Both the position numbers and the translations under genes were made by a program. From an uncultured Streptomyces sp. (lineage in GTDB: Bacteria > Actinomycetota > Actinomycetes > Streptomycetales > Streptomycetaceae), in assembly GCF_947488945.1 (NCBI RefSeq), contig NZ_CANLBS010000011.1:62001-126000 (forward strand): a DNA stretch of 64,000 nt, in the 5' to 3' direction. Of this stretch, positions 37,401 to 48,029 are shown piece by piece; within the stretch, counting starts at the first letter, position 1, and every line of letters begins with the position of its first letter. The notes below the pieces were generated by a model. That model worked only from the letters and a program-made list of their open reading frames with translations, was not told the DNA's origin and ran no database searches.

Positions 37401-39488
37401 TCAGCGCGTGGCGGCGGCGAGGGATTCCCGCGCGGCGGCGGCGACGTGCTCGGCGGTGAAACCGAACTCGCGGAAGAGGACCTTCGCGTCGGCCGACGCG
37501 CCGAAGTGCTCCAGCGAGACGATCCGGCCCGCGTCGCCGACGTAGCGGTACCAGGTCAGGCCGATGCCGGCCTCGACCGCGACCCGCGCCTTGACCGACG
37601 GCGGGATGACACTGTCCTTGTACGCCTGGTCCTGCTCCTCGAACCACTCGACACACGGCATCGAGACGACCCGGGTCGGCACGCCGGCCGCCTGGAGCTG
37701 CTCGCGCGCCTCGACGGCGAGGTGCACCTCGGAGCCCGTGCCGATCAGCACGACCTGCGGCTCGCCGCCCTCGGCGTCGAACAGCACGTAGCCGCCCTTG
37801 GCCGCGTCCTCGTTCGCCTCGTACGTCGGCACGCCCTGGCGGGTCAGCGCCAGGCCGTGCGGGGCGCCCTTGCCGAACACCTTGGTGTGGCGGCGCAGGA
37901 TCTCGCGCCAGGCGAGGGCGGTCTCGTTGGCGTCGGCCGGGCGGACCACGTTCAGGCCCGGGATCGCGCGCAGCGAGGCCAGGTGCTCCACCGGCTGGTG
38001 GGTCGGGCCGTCCTCGCCGAGGCCGATCGAGTCGTGCGTCCACACGTAGGTGACCGGCAGGTGCATCAGCGCGGAGAGCCGGACGGCGTTGCGCATGTAG
38101 TCGGAGAACACCAGGAAGGTGCCGCCGTAGATGCGGGTGTTGCCGTGCAGCGCGATGCCGTTCATGGCCGCGGCCATGGCGTGCTCGCGGATGCCGAAGT
38201 GGATCGTGCGGCCGTACGGGTCCGCGCCCGGCAGCGGGTTGCCGACCGGGAGGAACGACGACGTCTTGTCGATCGTGGTGTTGTTCGAGCCCGCGAGGTC
38301 GGCCGAGCCGCCCCACAGCTCGGGGATCACGTCGCCGAGGGCCTGGAGCACCTTGCCGGAGGCGGCGCGGGTGGCGATGCCGCTGCCGGTCTCGAAGACC
38401 GGGAGCTTCTCCTCCCAGCCCGCGGGCAGCTCGCCCGCGGCGATGCGGTCGAACTCGGCGGAGCGCTCCGGGTTGGCGGTCCGCCAGGCGGCGAACGACT
38501 TCTCCCACTCGGCCTTGGCGTCGCGGCCGCGGTCCAGCGCCTCACGGGTGTGGGCGATGACCTCGTCGGCGACCTCGAAGGACTTCTCCGGGTCGAACCC
38601 GAGGACCTTCTTGGTGGCCGCGACCTCGTCGTCGCCGAGCGCCGAGCCGTGCGCGGCCTCGGTGTTCTGGGCGTGCGGGGCCGGCCAGGCGATGATCGAG
38701 CGGGCGGCGATGAAGGACGGGCGCTCCGTCTCGGCCTTCGCGGCGAGCAGCGCCTCGTACAGGCCCTTCGGGTCCAGGTCGCCGCTCGGGAGCTGCTCGA
38801 CGCGCTGGACGTGCCAGCCGTACGCCTCGTAGCGCTTGAGGGTGTCCTCGGAGACCGCGGTCTCCGTGTCGCCCTCGATCGAGATGTGGTTGTCGTCCCA
38901 GAGCAGGACCAGGTTGCCGAGCTTCTGGTGGCCGGCGAGCGAGGACGCCTCCGCGGAGATGCCCTCCTGCAGGCAGCCGTCACCGGCGATGGCGTAGACC
39001 ATGTGGTCGAACGGGGAGGTGCCGGGGGCCGCCTCCGGGTCGAACAGACCGCGCTCGTAGCGGGCGGCCATCGCCATGCCCACGGCGTTGGCGACACCCT
39101 GGCCCAGCGGGCCGGTGGTGGTCTCGACGCCCGTGGTGTGGCCGTACTCCGGGTGGCCCGGGGTCTTCGAGCCCCAGGTGCGGAACGACTGGAGGTCTTC
39201 GAGCTCCAGGCCGTAGCCCGCCAGGTAGAGCTGGATGTAAAGCGTCAGGCTGGAGTGGCCCGCGGAGAGTACGAACCGGTCGCGGCCGGTCCAGTCGGCG
39301 TCCGCGGGGTCGTGCCGCATCACCTTCTGGAACAGGGTGTACGCGGCCGGAGCGAGGCTCATGGCCGTACCCGGGTGGCCGTTTCCGACCTTCTGTACGG
39401 CGTCCGCGGCGAGGACGCGGACGGTGTCCACGGCCCGCTGGTCCAATTCGGTCCACTGAAGGTCTGTGGTGGTCGGCTTGGTGCTCAC
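37401..39488 (-). CDS. tkt: transketolase
   Basis: The 695-aa thiamine diphosphate enzyme transfers two-carbon ketol units. GNGHPGTAMSLAP in the N-domain, the ThDP/Mg motif GDGCLQEGISAEA, the middle domain with GIREHAMAAAMNG and a C-terminal domain are all present. The GTG start at 39488 is supported by GGAGAGGAG upstream. It heads the pentose-phosphate operon and diverges from ctaB; the 295-bp intergenic stretch 39489-39783 has no gene and must hold both promoters. Confidence 0.96.
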   Translation of the reverse strand: MSTKPTTTDLQWTELDQRAVDTVRVLAADAVQKVGNGHPGTAMSLAPAAYTLFQKVMRHDPADADWTGRDRFVLSAGHSSLTLYIQLYLAGYGLELEDLQSFRTWGSKTPGHPEYGHTTGVETTTGPLGQGVANAVGMAMAARYERGLFDPEAAPGTSPFDHMVYAIAGDGCLQEGISAEASSLAGHQKLGNLVLLWDDNHISIEGDTETAVSEDTLKRYEAYGWHVQRVEQLPSGDLDPKGLYEALLAAKAETERPSFIAARSIIAWPAPHAQNTEAAHGSALGDDEVAATKKVLGFDPEKSFEVADEVIAHTREALDRGRDAKAEWEKSFAAWRTANPERSAEFDRIAAGELPAGWEEKLPVFETGSGIATRAASGKVLQALGDVIPELWGGSADLAGSNNTTIDKTSSFLPVGNPLPGADPYGRTIHFGIREHAMAAAMNGIALHGNTRIYGGTFLVFSDYMRNAVRLSALMHLPVTYVWTHDSIGLGEDGPTHQPVEHLASLRAIPGLNVVRPADANETALAWREILRRHTKVFGKGAPHGLALTRQGVPTYEANEDAAKGGYVLFDAEGGEPQVVLIGTGSEVHLAVEAREQLQAAGVPTRVVSMPCVEWFEEQDQAYKDSVIPPSVKARVAVEAGIGLTWYRYVGDAGRIVSLEHFGASADAKVLFREFGFTAEHVAAAARESLAAATR

Positions 39489-39783
39489 CCTGAGTCAGGG
39501 CTCCTCTCCACTGTCGTGTAGCCGGTGGCTGGCTTGCCGCACCGGACGTGGTCGAGCCTACCCCCGTGGCTGTGTCCCGCTTTCGAGCGCTTTCCAGCGT
39601 GCGGGCACCGCGCGGACTTCGCCTCCCGGCGCACCGCTCGTGTTCCCCGAGATGTCACCTCAACACGACCCCACCCCCGCGAAGGGCGGCGTATCGCCAA
39701 CGTCTAGAGTGGCCTGGTTCGCGCAAGTCTTTACCGTGCCTTCACGACGGAGGCTTGCTGGGGTTTCTCTGTCAGGGGTGTGC

Positions 39784-40731
39784 GTGACGGCCGTCGAGTC
39801 CCGACCCGCTGGGGTCGCCTTGACTTCGAGCCCGGCGGGTCCTCGCCCGTTCGGGCCCCGCGTCAAGGCATTCGTGGCGCTGACCAAGCCACGCATCATC
39901 GAGCTGCTGCTCATCACCACCGTTCCGGTGATGTTCCTGGCCGCTCAGGGCGTTCCCGACCTGTGGCTCGTCCTCACCACCACGATCGGCGGATATCTCT
40001 CCGCGGGTGGTGCAAACGCGCTCAACATGTACATCGACCGCGACATCGACGCGATGATGGACAGGACGGCGCAGCGCCCACTGGTCACCGGAATGGTCAC
40101 TCCGCGTGAGTGCCTGGCCTTCGGCATCGCCCTCGCGGTGATCTCGACGGTCTGGTTCGGGCTGCTCGTCAACTGGCTGTCCGCCGCGCTGGCGCTCGGC
40201 GCGCTGCTCTTCTACGTCGTCGTCTACACGATGCTGCTGAAGCGGCGCACCGCGCAGAACATCGTCTGGGGCGGCATCGCCGGCTGCATGCCGGTGCTCA
40301 TCGGCTGGTCCGCGGTGACCGACTCGCTCTCCTGGGCCGCGGTGATCCTGTTCGCCGTGATCTTCTTCTGGACGCCGCCGCACTACTGGCCGCTGTCGAT
40401 GAAGGTCAAGGACGACTACGCGCGCGTCGGCGTCCCGATGCTGCCGGTCGTCGCCACCAACCAGGTGGTCGCCCGCCAGATCGTGATCTACAGCTGGGTG
40501 ATGGTGGCGGTCTCGCTGCTGCTGACCCCGCTGGGCTACACCGGCTGGTTCTACACGGCCGTCGCGGTGCTCTCCGGCGGCTTCTGGCTCTGGGAGGCGC
40601 ACGGCCTGCAGAACCGGGCCAAGGCCGGCGTCACCGGCGCGAAGCTCAAGGAGATGCGGCTGTTCCACTGGTCGATCACCTATGTGTCGCTGCTCTTCGT
40701 CGCCGTCGCGGTGGACCCCTTCCTCCGCTAG
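39784..40731 (+). CDS. ctaB: heme o synthase (protoheme IX farnesyltransferase)
   Basis: The 315-aa UbiA-family prenyltransferase has nine predicted membrane helices. It adds farnesyl to heme B to make heme O for cytochrome oxidase. Prenyl-diphosphate motifs NALNMYIDRDIDAMMDRT and KVKDDYARVGVPM are intact. The GTG at 39784 has AGGGG upstream; another GTG two codons earlier is possible. Heme A synthase is 600 bp downstream on the opposite strand, completing the pathway. Confidence 0.94.
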   Translation: MTAVESRPAGVALTSSPAGPRPFGPRVKAFVALTKPRIIELLLITTVPVMFLAAQGVPDLWLVLTTTIGGYLSAGGANALNMYIDRDIDAMMDRTAQRPLVTGMVTPRECLAFGIALAVISTVWFGLLVNWLSAALALGALLFYVVVYTMLLKRRTAQNIVWGGIAGCMPVLIGWSAVTDSLSWAAVILFAVIFFWTPPHYWPLSMKVKDDYARVGVPMLPVVATNQVVARQIVIYSWVMVAVSLLLTPLGYTGWFYTAVAVLSGGFWLWEAHGLQNRAKAGVTGAKLKEMRLFHWSITYVSLLFVAVAVDPFLR

Positions 40732-40762
40732 ACCCGCGCAGTCGCAGTCGTATCCGCACCCC

Positions 40763-40806
40763 CGACGGGCGGGTGGCGTGGCCCGGGCCACGCCACCCGC
40801 CCGTCG
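40763..40806. terminator. terminator after ctaB
   Basis: A near-perfect palindrome of about 20 bp per arm (40763-40783 with 40786-40806) lies 32 bp after ctaB and just upstream of the next small gene. Confidence 0.8.
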
Positions 40807-40839
40807 CCGTGCTGTCTACCCATCGGTAGCATCTGGGTC

Positions 40840-41208
40840 ATGGCAGACATCGCTGAGCAGGACGAGACCCAGCAGGCGGACGGCAAGCGGGCCGCCCGCA
40901 CGGAGCGCGCGGCGGACAAGCTCGCCCGCCGGATCGGCTCCTTCGCGAAGGAGCACGGCGGCGCCGAGGGCCAGCTCGCGTACGTCGGACAGACCGGCAC
41001 CCGGATTGTGCTGGTCGGCGCGGACGGCGGCTGGGGCGACCTGATGGCCACCTCCCAGGAGGTGGCGGAGAGCGCCGCGAAGAAGTCCGGCCTCACCTTC
41101 CACGACGAGTTCGACGGCGACTTCGCCGCCCGGGTGCGCACCGGCCCCTACGAGTGGTCCCGGATGGCCGGCATCCAGGTCGGCGGCCCCTCCAACCCGC
41201 CCGCCTGA
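40840..41208 (+). CDS. hypothetical conserved soluble protein
   Basis: The 122-aa protein has a Lys/Arg/Glu-rich helical N-terminus (about 1-40; RAARTERAADKLARRIGSFAKEHGG) and a compact alpha/beta C-terminal part (YVGQTGTRIVLVGADGGWGDL; VRTGPYEWSRMAG). I do not recognise a named domain. It has no signal peptide or membrane helix. It is isolated between two strong terminators and therefore forms a single-gene unit, lying between ctaB and ctaA. High codon bias and an intact frame support that it is real. Confidence 0.8.
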   Translation: MADIAEQDETQQADGKRAARTERAADKLARRIGSFAKEHGGAEGQLAYVGQTGTRIVLVGADGGWGDLMATSQEVAESAAKKSGLTFHDEFDGDFAARVRTGPYEWSRMAGIQVGGPSNPPA

Positions 41209-41223
41209 GCCCTTCCGCACCAC

Positions 41224-41283
41224 CGCACACACGCCCGTGGGCCCGTACGTCGTCGTGACGTACGGGCCCACGGGCGTGTGCGG
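41224..41283. terminator. long bidirectional terminator hairpin
   Basis: About 25 bp pair per arm (41226-41251 with 41257-41282, with a 2-nt asymmetry). It separates the convergent 122-aa gene and ctaA. Confidence 0.85.
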
Positions 41284-41303
41284 CGCGCGGGACGCGCGGC
41301 GGG

Positions 41304-42311
41304 TCAGGCGGCGGTCAGCGCTCCGGTGTTCTGCTGCGGCGGGACGGGGGCGTCGGCGGCGGGGCGCTCGCGCAGGGAGAGCAGCACACGGAGCACGGCG
41401 ATCCAGACCAGGCAGGAGCCGACCATGTGGAGGCCCACCAGGATCTCCGGGGTGTCCAGGAAGTACTGGACGTAGCCGATGACGCCCTGGCCCATCAGGA
41501 CGAGGAAGAGCTGACCGGCGAGGCGGCGGGGCCCGGCGGGGGCGTCCACGGCCTTGAGGACGAACCACAGCGCCACCGAGAGGGCCACCACGATCCAGGC
41601 CAGGTCGGCGTGGAGCTGGGTGATCAGCTTCCAGTCGATCGGGATGCGGTGGACGTCGCTGGAGTCGCCCGCGTGCCGGCCGGCGCCGGTCACCACGGTG
41701 CCGACCGCCACCAGCAGTCCGGCCGCCACCACCAGGATCCAGGTGAGCTGCGCGACCGCCTTGCCGACCAGCGGCTTCGGCGTCCCGTCGCCCTCGCCCG
41801 CCCGGTGGTAGGTGAGCACCGCGACGGTCAGCAGGGCCGTGGAGAGCAGGAAGTGGGCGGCCACGGTGTACGGGTTGAGGCCGACGAGCACCACGATCCC
41901 GCCGAGCACCGCGTTGCCCATGACGACCCAGAACTGGGCCCAGCCCAGCCGCGTCACGCTGCGCCGCCACGGCTTCGCGGAGCGGGCGGCGACGATCGCC
42001 CAGCCCACCGCCGCGCAGAGCACGTACGTCAGCATGCGGTTGCCGAACTCGATGACGCCGTGGAAGCCCATCTCGCTCGTCGTGGTGAGGCTCTCGTCGG
42101 TGCACTTGGGCCAGGTCGGGCAGCCGAGGCCGGAGCCCGTCAGCCGGACCGCGCCGCCGGTGGCGACGATCAGCACCGCCATGACGACGGCGGACATGGC
42201 GGCGCGGCGGACGGTCCGGGGGCCCGGGGTCCACCGTTCGGCGATGTACTGGAGCGGGTTCCGCGCGGCTTGAGCGACATCGGCTCGGGTCAGCTTGGGC
42301 ACGCGCACCAT
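41304..42311 (-). CDS. ctaA: heme A synthase
   Basis: The 335-aa membrane protein with eight predicted helices oxidises heme O to heme A. Conserved elements are GGAVRLTGSGLGCPTWPKC (with two cysteines), H-G-V-I-E-F-G-N-R-M-L-T, and HFLLSTALL and HADLAWIVVAL with heme-ligand histidines. The start at 42311 (ATG) begins the conserved M-V-R-V-P-K; the upstream extension is unconserved. It pairs functionally with ctaB. Confidence 0.93.
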   Translation of the reverse strand: MVRVPKLTRADVAQAARNPLQYIAERWTPGPRTVRRAAMSAVVMAVLIVATGGAVRLTGSGLGCPTWPKCTDESLTTTSEMGFHGVIEFGNRMLTYVLCAAVGWAIVAARSAKPWRRSVTRLGWAQFWVVMGNAVLGGIVVLVGLNPYTVAAHFLLSTALLTVAVLTYHRAGEGDGTPKPLVGKAVAQLTWILVVAAGLLVAVGTVVTGAGRHAGDSSDVHRIPIDWKLITQLHADLAWIVVALSVALWFVLKAVDAPAGPRRLAGQLFLVLMGQGVIGYVQYFLDTPEILVGLHMVGSCLVWIAVLRVLLSLRERPAADAPVPPQQNTGALTAA

Positions 42312-42438
42312 CGTAAGCGGCGGCTTGTGCAAGCTTTCACGAGGGGGACGAGTCACCCCGAAACACCTGGTCCTCGCACGTCGCGGGGCGCGGCCGGGAA
42401 GCCGGAGCCCCGGGCCTTCGCCCACGTCACCGCCCGCG

Positions 42439-43206
42439 TCACTCCCAGCGGAAGAACCTGGCGGCGGCGCCGAGGCCGAGCACCGCCCACACCGCGAGGA
42501 CGCCGAGGTCGCTCCAGGGCATCGACGCGCCGTGCTGGAGGACGTCCCGCAGCCCGTCGGAGAGGGCCGTGATCGGCAGCAGGCCGAGCACGGAGGCGAC
42601 CGCGTCCGGGAACTTGTCGAGCGGCACGATCACCCCGCCGCCGACCAGCAGCAGCAGGAAGACCAGGTTGGCCGCGGCCAGCGTGGCCTCCGCCTTCAGC
42701 GTCCCCGCCATCAGCAGCCCGAGGCCGGAGAAGGCGGCCGTGCCCAGCACCAGCAGGAGCAGCACGGCGAACGGACTGCCGTGCGGCGACCACCCGAGCG
42801 CGAACGCGATCACCGTCAGCAGCACCACCTGGAGCACCTCGGTGACGAGCACGGAGAGCGTCTTGGAGGTCATCAGCGCCCACCGGGGGAGCGGGGAGGC
42901 CCCCAGCCGCTTCAGGACCCCGTAGCGCCGCTCGAAGCCGGTGGCGATGGCCTGGCCGGTGAACGCGGTGGACATCACCGCCAGCGCGAGGATGCCGGGG
43001 GCGAGGAAGTCGACGGGGTCGCCCGCGCCGGTGTCCACGATGTCGACCGCGCCGAACAGCACCAGCAGCAGCGCGGGGATGATCACCGTCAGCAGCAGCT
43101 GCTCGCCGTTGCGCAGCAGCATCCGGGTCTCCAGCGCGGTCTGCGCGGCGATCATGCGGGACAGCGGGGCGGCACCCGGCCGGGGGGCGTACGTACCGGC
43201 GCTCAT
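42439..43206 (-). CDS. ABC-2 type transporter permease
   Basis: The 255-aa integral membrane subunit has six predicted helices and an ABC-2 membrane domain (RYGVLKRLGASPLPRWAL is the typical coupling segment). Its ATG overlaps the stop of the ATPase gene (ATGA), so they form one exporter. The substrate is unknown. Location next to the suf operon and ctaA is conserved in actinobacteria. Confidence 0.88.
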   Translation of the reverse strand: MSAGTYAPRPGAAPLSRMIAAQTALETRMLLRNGEQLLLTVIIPALLLVLFGAVDIVDTGAGDPVDFLAPGILALAVMSTAFTGQAIATGFERRYGVLKRLGASPLPRWALMTSKTLSVLVTEVLQVVLLTVIAFALGWSPHGSPFAVLLLLVLGTAAFSGLGLLMAGTLKAEATLAAANLVFLLLLVGGGVIVPLDKFPDAVASVLGLLPITALSDGLRDVLQHGASMPWSDLGVLAVWAVLGLGAAARFFRWE

Positions 43207-44129
43207 GCGCGCAGCTCCTTGCCGGTGAGTTCGAGGAAGACGTCCTCCAGGGTGTGCCGCTCGACGGCGATGCCGTCCGGCATCACGCCGTGCTGGGCGC
43301 ACCAGCTGGTGACGGTGGCGAGCAGCTGCGGGTCGATCTCGCCGGTGACCCGGTAGGAGCCGGGGGCCGGTTCCGACGCGCCGCTGCCGTCCGGGAGCGC
43401 CTTCAGCAGCGAGCCGAGGTCGAGGGCGGGGCGGCCGGTGAAGCGCAGGGTGTTCTCGGCGCCGCCCCGGCACAGCCGCTCGGGGCTGCCCTGGGCGACC
43501 ACCCGGCCGGCGTCGATGATCGCGACGTCGTCGGCGAGCGTCTCCGCCTCGTCCATGAAGTGGGTGGTGAGGACGGTCGACACGCCGTCGGCGCGGAGTT
43601 CGTTCACCAGTTCCCACGTCGAGCGGCGGGCCTGCGGGTCGAGCCCCGCGGTGGGCTCGTCGAGGAAGACCAGTTCGGGGCGTCCGACCACCGCCATGGC
43701 CAGCGCGAGCCGCTGCTGCTGGCCGCCGGAGAGCCTGCGGTAGGAGGTGCGGCCGCAGCCGCCGAGCCCCAGCCGTTCGATCAGGGCGTCCACATCCAGC
43801 GGGTGCGCGTGCAGCTTCGCCATGTGGCGCAGCATCTCGTCGGCGCGCGCGCCGGAGTAGACGCCACCCGACTGGAGCATCACGCCCACCCGGGGACGGA
43901 GCGCGGCCGCGTCCGCCACCGGATCGAGGCCCAGGACGCGTACGGTCCCGGCATCGGGGCGGCGATAGCCCTCGCAGGTCTCGACGGTGGTGGTCTTCCC
44001 GGCGCCGTTGGGGCCGAGGACGGCGGTGACGGCGCCGGCGGCCACGGTGAGGTCGAGGCCGTCCACCGCGGTCTTGGCGCCGTACCTCTTCACCAGGCCC
44101 TCGACCCGCACGACAGGCTCGTTCTCCAT
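43203..44129 (-). CDS. ABC transporter ATP-binding protein
   Basis: This 308-aa CcmA/DrrA-like ATPase has Walker A GPNGAGKTT (39-47), Q-loop, signature LSGGQQQRLALA, Walker B LVFLDEPTAGLD and the switch H (TTHFMDEAE). The C-terminal 80 residues form a small regulatory domain common in ABC-2 exporters. It is divergent from sufR; the intergenic region (44130-44265) contains a TTAGG/CCTAA palindrome and the SufR operator. Confidence 0.92.
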   Translation of the reverse strand: MENEPVVRVEGLVKRYGAKTAVDGLDLTVAAGAVTAVLGPNGAGKTTTVETCEGYRRPDAGTVRVLGLDPVADAAALRPRVGVMLQSGGVYSGARADEMLRHMAKLHAHPLDVDALIERLGLGGCGRTSYRRLSGGQQQRLALAMAVVGRPELVFLDEPTAGLDPQARRSTWELVNELRADGVSTVLTTHFMDEAETLADDVAIIDAGRVVAQGSPERLCRGGAENTLRFTGRPALDLGSLLKALPDGSGASEPAPGSYRVTGEIDPQLLATVTSWCAQHGVMPDGIAVERHTLEDVFLELTGKELRA

Positions 44130-44179
44130 GGCCGGTAAGTCTAGGTCCGACGCCCTCGGACCCCGGCCGCGGGGCCAGA

Positions 44180-44193
44180 TTAGGTAACCCTAA
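44180..44193. promoter_or_regulatory. TTAGG-N4-CCTAA palindrome, partial iron-box-like
   Basis: The perfect 5-bp inverted repeat TTAGG-TAAC-CCTAA is centred between the divergent ABC exporter and sufR. It resembles half of a DtxR/IdeR/DmdR iron box (TTAGGTTAGGCTNACCTAA) but is shorter than the 19-bp consensus. Confidence 0.4.
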
Positions 44194-44252
44194 GTGAGCA
44201 AACCCACCGTTGATCGTTCCGGAGGGTGGTTGTCACCCGTCCCCGAATTACG

Positions 44253-44266
44253 CAACAATGGCGTTG
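44253..44266 (+). promoter_or_regulatory. SufR operator CAAC-N6-GTTG
   Basis: CAAC (44253-44256), N6 and GTTG (44263-44266) exactly match the 14-bp palindrome known for SufR repressors. Its last base is the first base of the sufR GTG start codon. A TTGTCA hexamer (44230-44235) 17 bp upstream is the likely -35, so the bound repressor would cover the -10 and the start codon. Confidence 0.75.
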
Positions 44267-45041
44267 TGAAATACCAGGGCGATCCACCCCAGGAGGAACT
44301 CGCGACCGGTGAGCGCTCGACGCGCAACCGGGTCGCGCGCTCCATCCTGGACCACGGCCCGTCCACCGTCACCGATCTGGCCAAGCGCGTCGGTCTGACC
44401 CAGGCCGCCGTCCGCCGCCACCTCGACGCCCTCGTCGCGGACGGCGTCGTCGAGTCCCGCGAGCAGCGGGTCTACGGCGCACGCACCCGCGGCCGGCCCG
44501 CCAAGGTGTTCGCCCTGACGGACTGCGGCAGGGACGCGTTCGACCAGTCCTACGACAAGCTCGCCGCGGACGCGCTGCGCTGGATCGCCGCGCACTCCGG
44601 CGAGGAGGCGCTGCTCACGTTCGCGCGGGCCCGCATGGCGTCGCAGGCCGAGGGGTACCGCGCCGCGGTCGAGTCGGCCGCCCCCGAGGACCGGACCGAG
44701 GCCCTGGCCAGGGCGCTGTCCGCCGACGGGTACGCTGCCACCGCGCGCAGCGCGCCGGAGCCCCAGCAGGGCGAGCAGTTGTGCCAGCACCACTGCCCGG
44801 TGGCGCACGTCGCCGAGCAGTTCCCGCAGCTGTGCGAGGCGGAGACGGAATTCTTCTCCAGCCTGCTCGGGACCCACGTGCAGCGTCTGGCCACCCTCGC
44901 CCACGGCGACGGTGTCTGCACGACGTACGTGCCCCGCAGCGGCCACCACACGGCGCCCGCGCCGCAGCAGGCCCCGCAGACCCAGCAGACCATTTCATCT
45001 TCATCCGCTTCATCCGCCAGCAAGGCCGGGAGGAACCCCGC

Positions 45042-45045
<4 letters not shown>
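44266..45045 (+). CDS. sufR: Fe-S cluster-sensing repressor SufR
   Basis: The 259-aa ArsR/DeoR-like winged-helix regulator has the HTH at about 25-75 (TVTDLAKRVGLTQAAVRRHL), the wing RTRGRPAKVFALT, and a C-terminal cysteine set CQHHC with a further LCE cysteine that can ligate a [4Fe-4S] cluster. When the cluster is present it represses the suf operon. The GTG at 44266 is chosen because it starts the conserved V-K-Y-Q-G and overlaps the operator; an ATG-like upstream GTG at 44194 would place the operator inside the gene. The stop overlaps sufB (ATGA). Confidence 0.9.
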
Positions 45046-46463
<1,418 letters not shown>

Positions 46464-46526
46464 CGGCCCCGCCGTCGCGACCGTCCCCCCGACTTCCAGA
46501 CTGAGAAAGCGAGCACTACGACAGCC

Positions 46527-47705
46527 ATGGCTGAGGCTCAGAACATCCCTGCGGGCTCCACGACCGCCGGGTCCATCGCGGTGGCCGCCGAGTCGACCGT
46601 CGCCACCCGCATGAGCGCCCCCCCGTCCTTCGACGTGGCGGACTTCCCGGTTCCGCACGGCCGCGAGGAGGAATGGCGGTTCACCCCGCTGGAGCGCCTG
46701 CGCGGGCTGCACGACGGCACCGCCGTCGCCACCGGCGGCGTCAAGGTCGCCGTGGAGGCGCCCGAGGGCGTCACCGTGGAGACCGTCGGCCGTGACGACG
46801 CGCGCCTCGGCCGCGCCGGCACCCCGGTCGACCGGGTGGCCGCCCAGGCGTACACCTCCTTCGAGCAGGCGTCCGTCGTGACCGTGCCGAAGGAGACGGT
46901 GCTCACCGAGCCGATCCGCATCGCGGTGCACGGCGAGGGCGGCACCGCCTACGGCCACCAGGTCGTGGAGCTGGGCGCGTTCGCCGAGGCCGTCGTCGTC
47001 ATCAACCACACCGGTGACGCCGTGCTCGCCGCCAACGTCGACTACGTCGTCGGCGACGGCGCCAAGCTCACCGTCGTCTCCGTCCAGGACTGGGACGACA
47101 CCGCCGTCCACGTCGGCCAGCACAACGCGCTGGTCGGCCGCGACGCCTCCTTCAAGTCCGTGGTCGTCACCTTCGGCGGCGACGTCGTCCGGCTGCACCC
47201 CCGGATCGCCTACGCGGGCCCCGGCGGCGAGGCCGAGCTCTTCGGCCTGTACTTCACCGACAAGGGCCAGCACCAGGAGCACCGCCTCCTGGTCGACCAC
47301 AACACCCCGCACTGCAAGTCCAACGCGGTGTACAAGGGCGCCCTCCAGGGCGACGGCGCGCACGCCGTGTGGATCGGGGACGTCCTCATCCAGGCCAAGG
47401 CCGAGGGCACCGACACCTACGAGATGAACCGCAACCTGGTTCTGACCGACGGCGCCCGCGTGGACTCCGTGCCGAACCTGGAGATCGAGACCGGCGAGAT
47501 CGTCGGCGCCGGCCACGCCTCCGCGACCGGCCGCTTCGACGACGAGCAGCTCTTCTACCTCCAGTCCCGGGGCATCCCGGCCGAGGAGGCCCGCCGGCTC
47601 GTCGTGCGCGGCTTCTTCGCCGAACTCGTCCAGCAGATCGGCCTGCCGGACGTCGAGGCCCGGCTCCTCGACAAGATCGAGACCGAGCTGAAGGCGTCCG
47701 TCTGA
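46527..47705 (+). CDS. sufD: Fe-S cluster assembly protein SufD
   Basis: The 392-aa SufB paralogue forms the SufBCD heterodimer. The shared beta-helix (YFTDKGQHQEHRLLVDHNTPHCKSNAVYKG) contains the conserved His, and the C-terminal helical domain (ARRLVVRGFFAELVQQIG) matches the SufB tail. It begins 63 bp after sufB and its stop overlaps the ferredoxin start (TGATG). Confidence 0.95.
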   Translation: MAEAQNIPAGSTTAGSIAVAAESTVATRMSAPPSFDVADFPVPHGREEEWRFTPLERLRGLHDGTAVATGGVKVAVEAPEGVTVETVGRDDARLGRAGTPVDRVAAQAYTSFEQASVVTVPKETVLTEPIRIAVHGEGGTAYGHQVVELGAFAEAVVVINHTGDAVLAANVDYVVGDGAKLTVVSVQDWDDTAVHVGQHNALVGRDASFKSVVVTFGGDVVRLHPRIAYAGPGGEAELFGLYFTDKGQHQEHRLLVDHNTPHCKSNAVYKGALQGDGAHAVWIGDVLIQAKAEGTDTYEMNRNLVLTDGARVDSVPNLEIETGEIVGAGHASATGRFDDEQLFYLQSRGIPAEEARRLVVRGFFAELVQQIGLPDVEARLLDKIETELKASV

Positions 47706-48022
47706 TGGCGTTCGTCAAGGTGTGCTCGCTGAGCGAGCTGGAGGACGACACCCCCACCCGGGTGGAACTCGACGGCACCCCGGTGTCCGTGGTCCGCACG
47801 GAGGGCGAGGTGTTCGCCATCAACGACATCTGCTCGCACGCCAACGTCTCGCTCTCCGAGGGCGAGGTGGAGGACTGCATGATCGAGTGCTGGCTGCACG
47901 GATCCGCCTTCGACCTCCGCACCGGCAAGCCGTCCGGCCTTCCCGCGACGCGCCCCGTCCCCGTTTACCCCGTCAAGATCGAAGGGGACGATGTGCTCGT
48001 CTCCGTCACCCAGGAGTCCTGA
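47705..48022 (+). CDS. Rieske-type ferredoxin of the suf operon
   Basis: This 105-aa soluble Rieske protein is of the non-heme oxygenase ferredoxin type, with motifs CSHANVSLSEG (Cys, His) and CWLHGSAFDLRTG (Cys, His). The first motif is C-S-H, the second C-W-L-H, so both cluster ligand pairs are intact. Embedded between sufD and sufC in actinobacteria, it probably delivers electrons or acts as a cluster carrier. Its exact role in assembly is not established. Confidence 0.9.
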   Translation: MAFVKVCSLSELEDDTPTRVELDGTPVSVVRTEGEVFAINDICSHANVSLSEGEVEDCMIECWLHGSAFDLRTGKPSGLPATRPVPVYPVKIEGDDVLVSVTQES

Positions 48023-48029
48023 GTCACCC

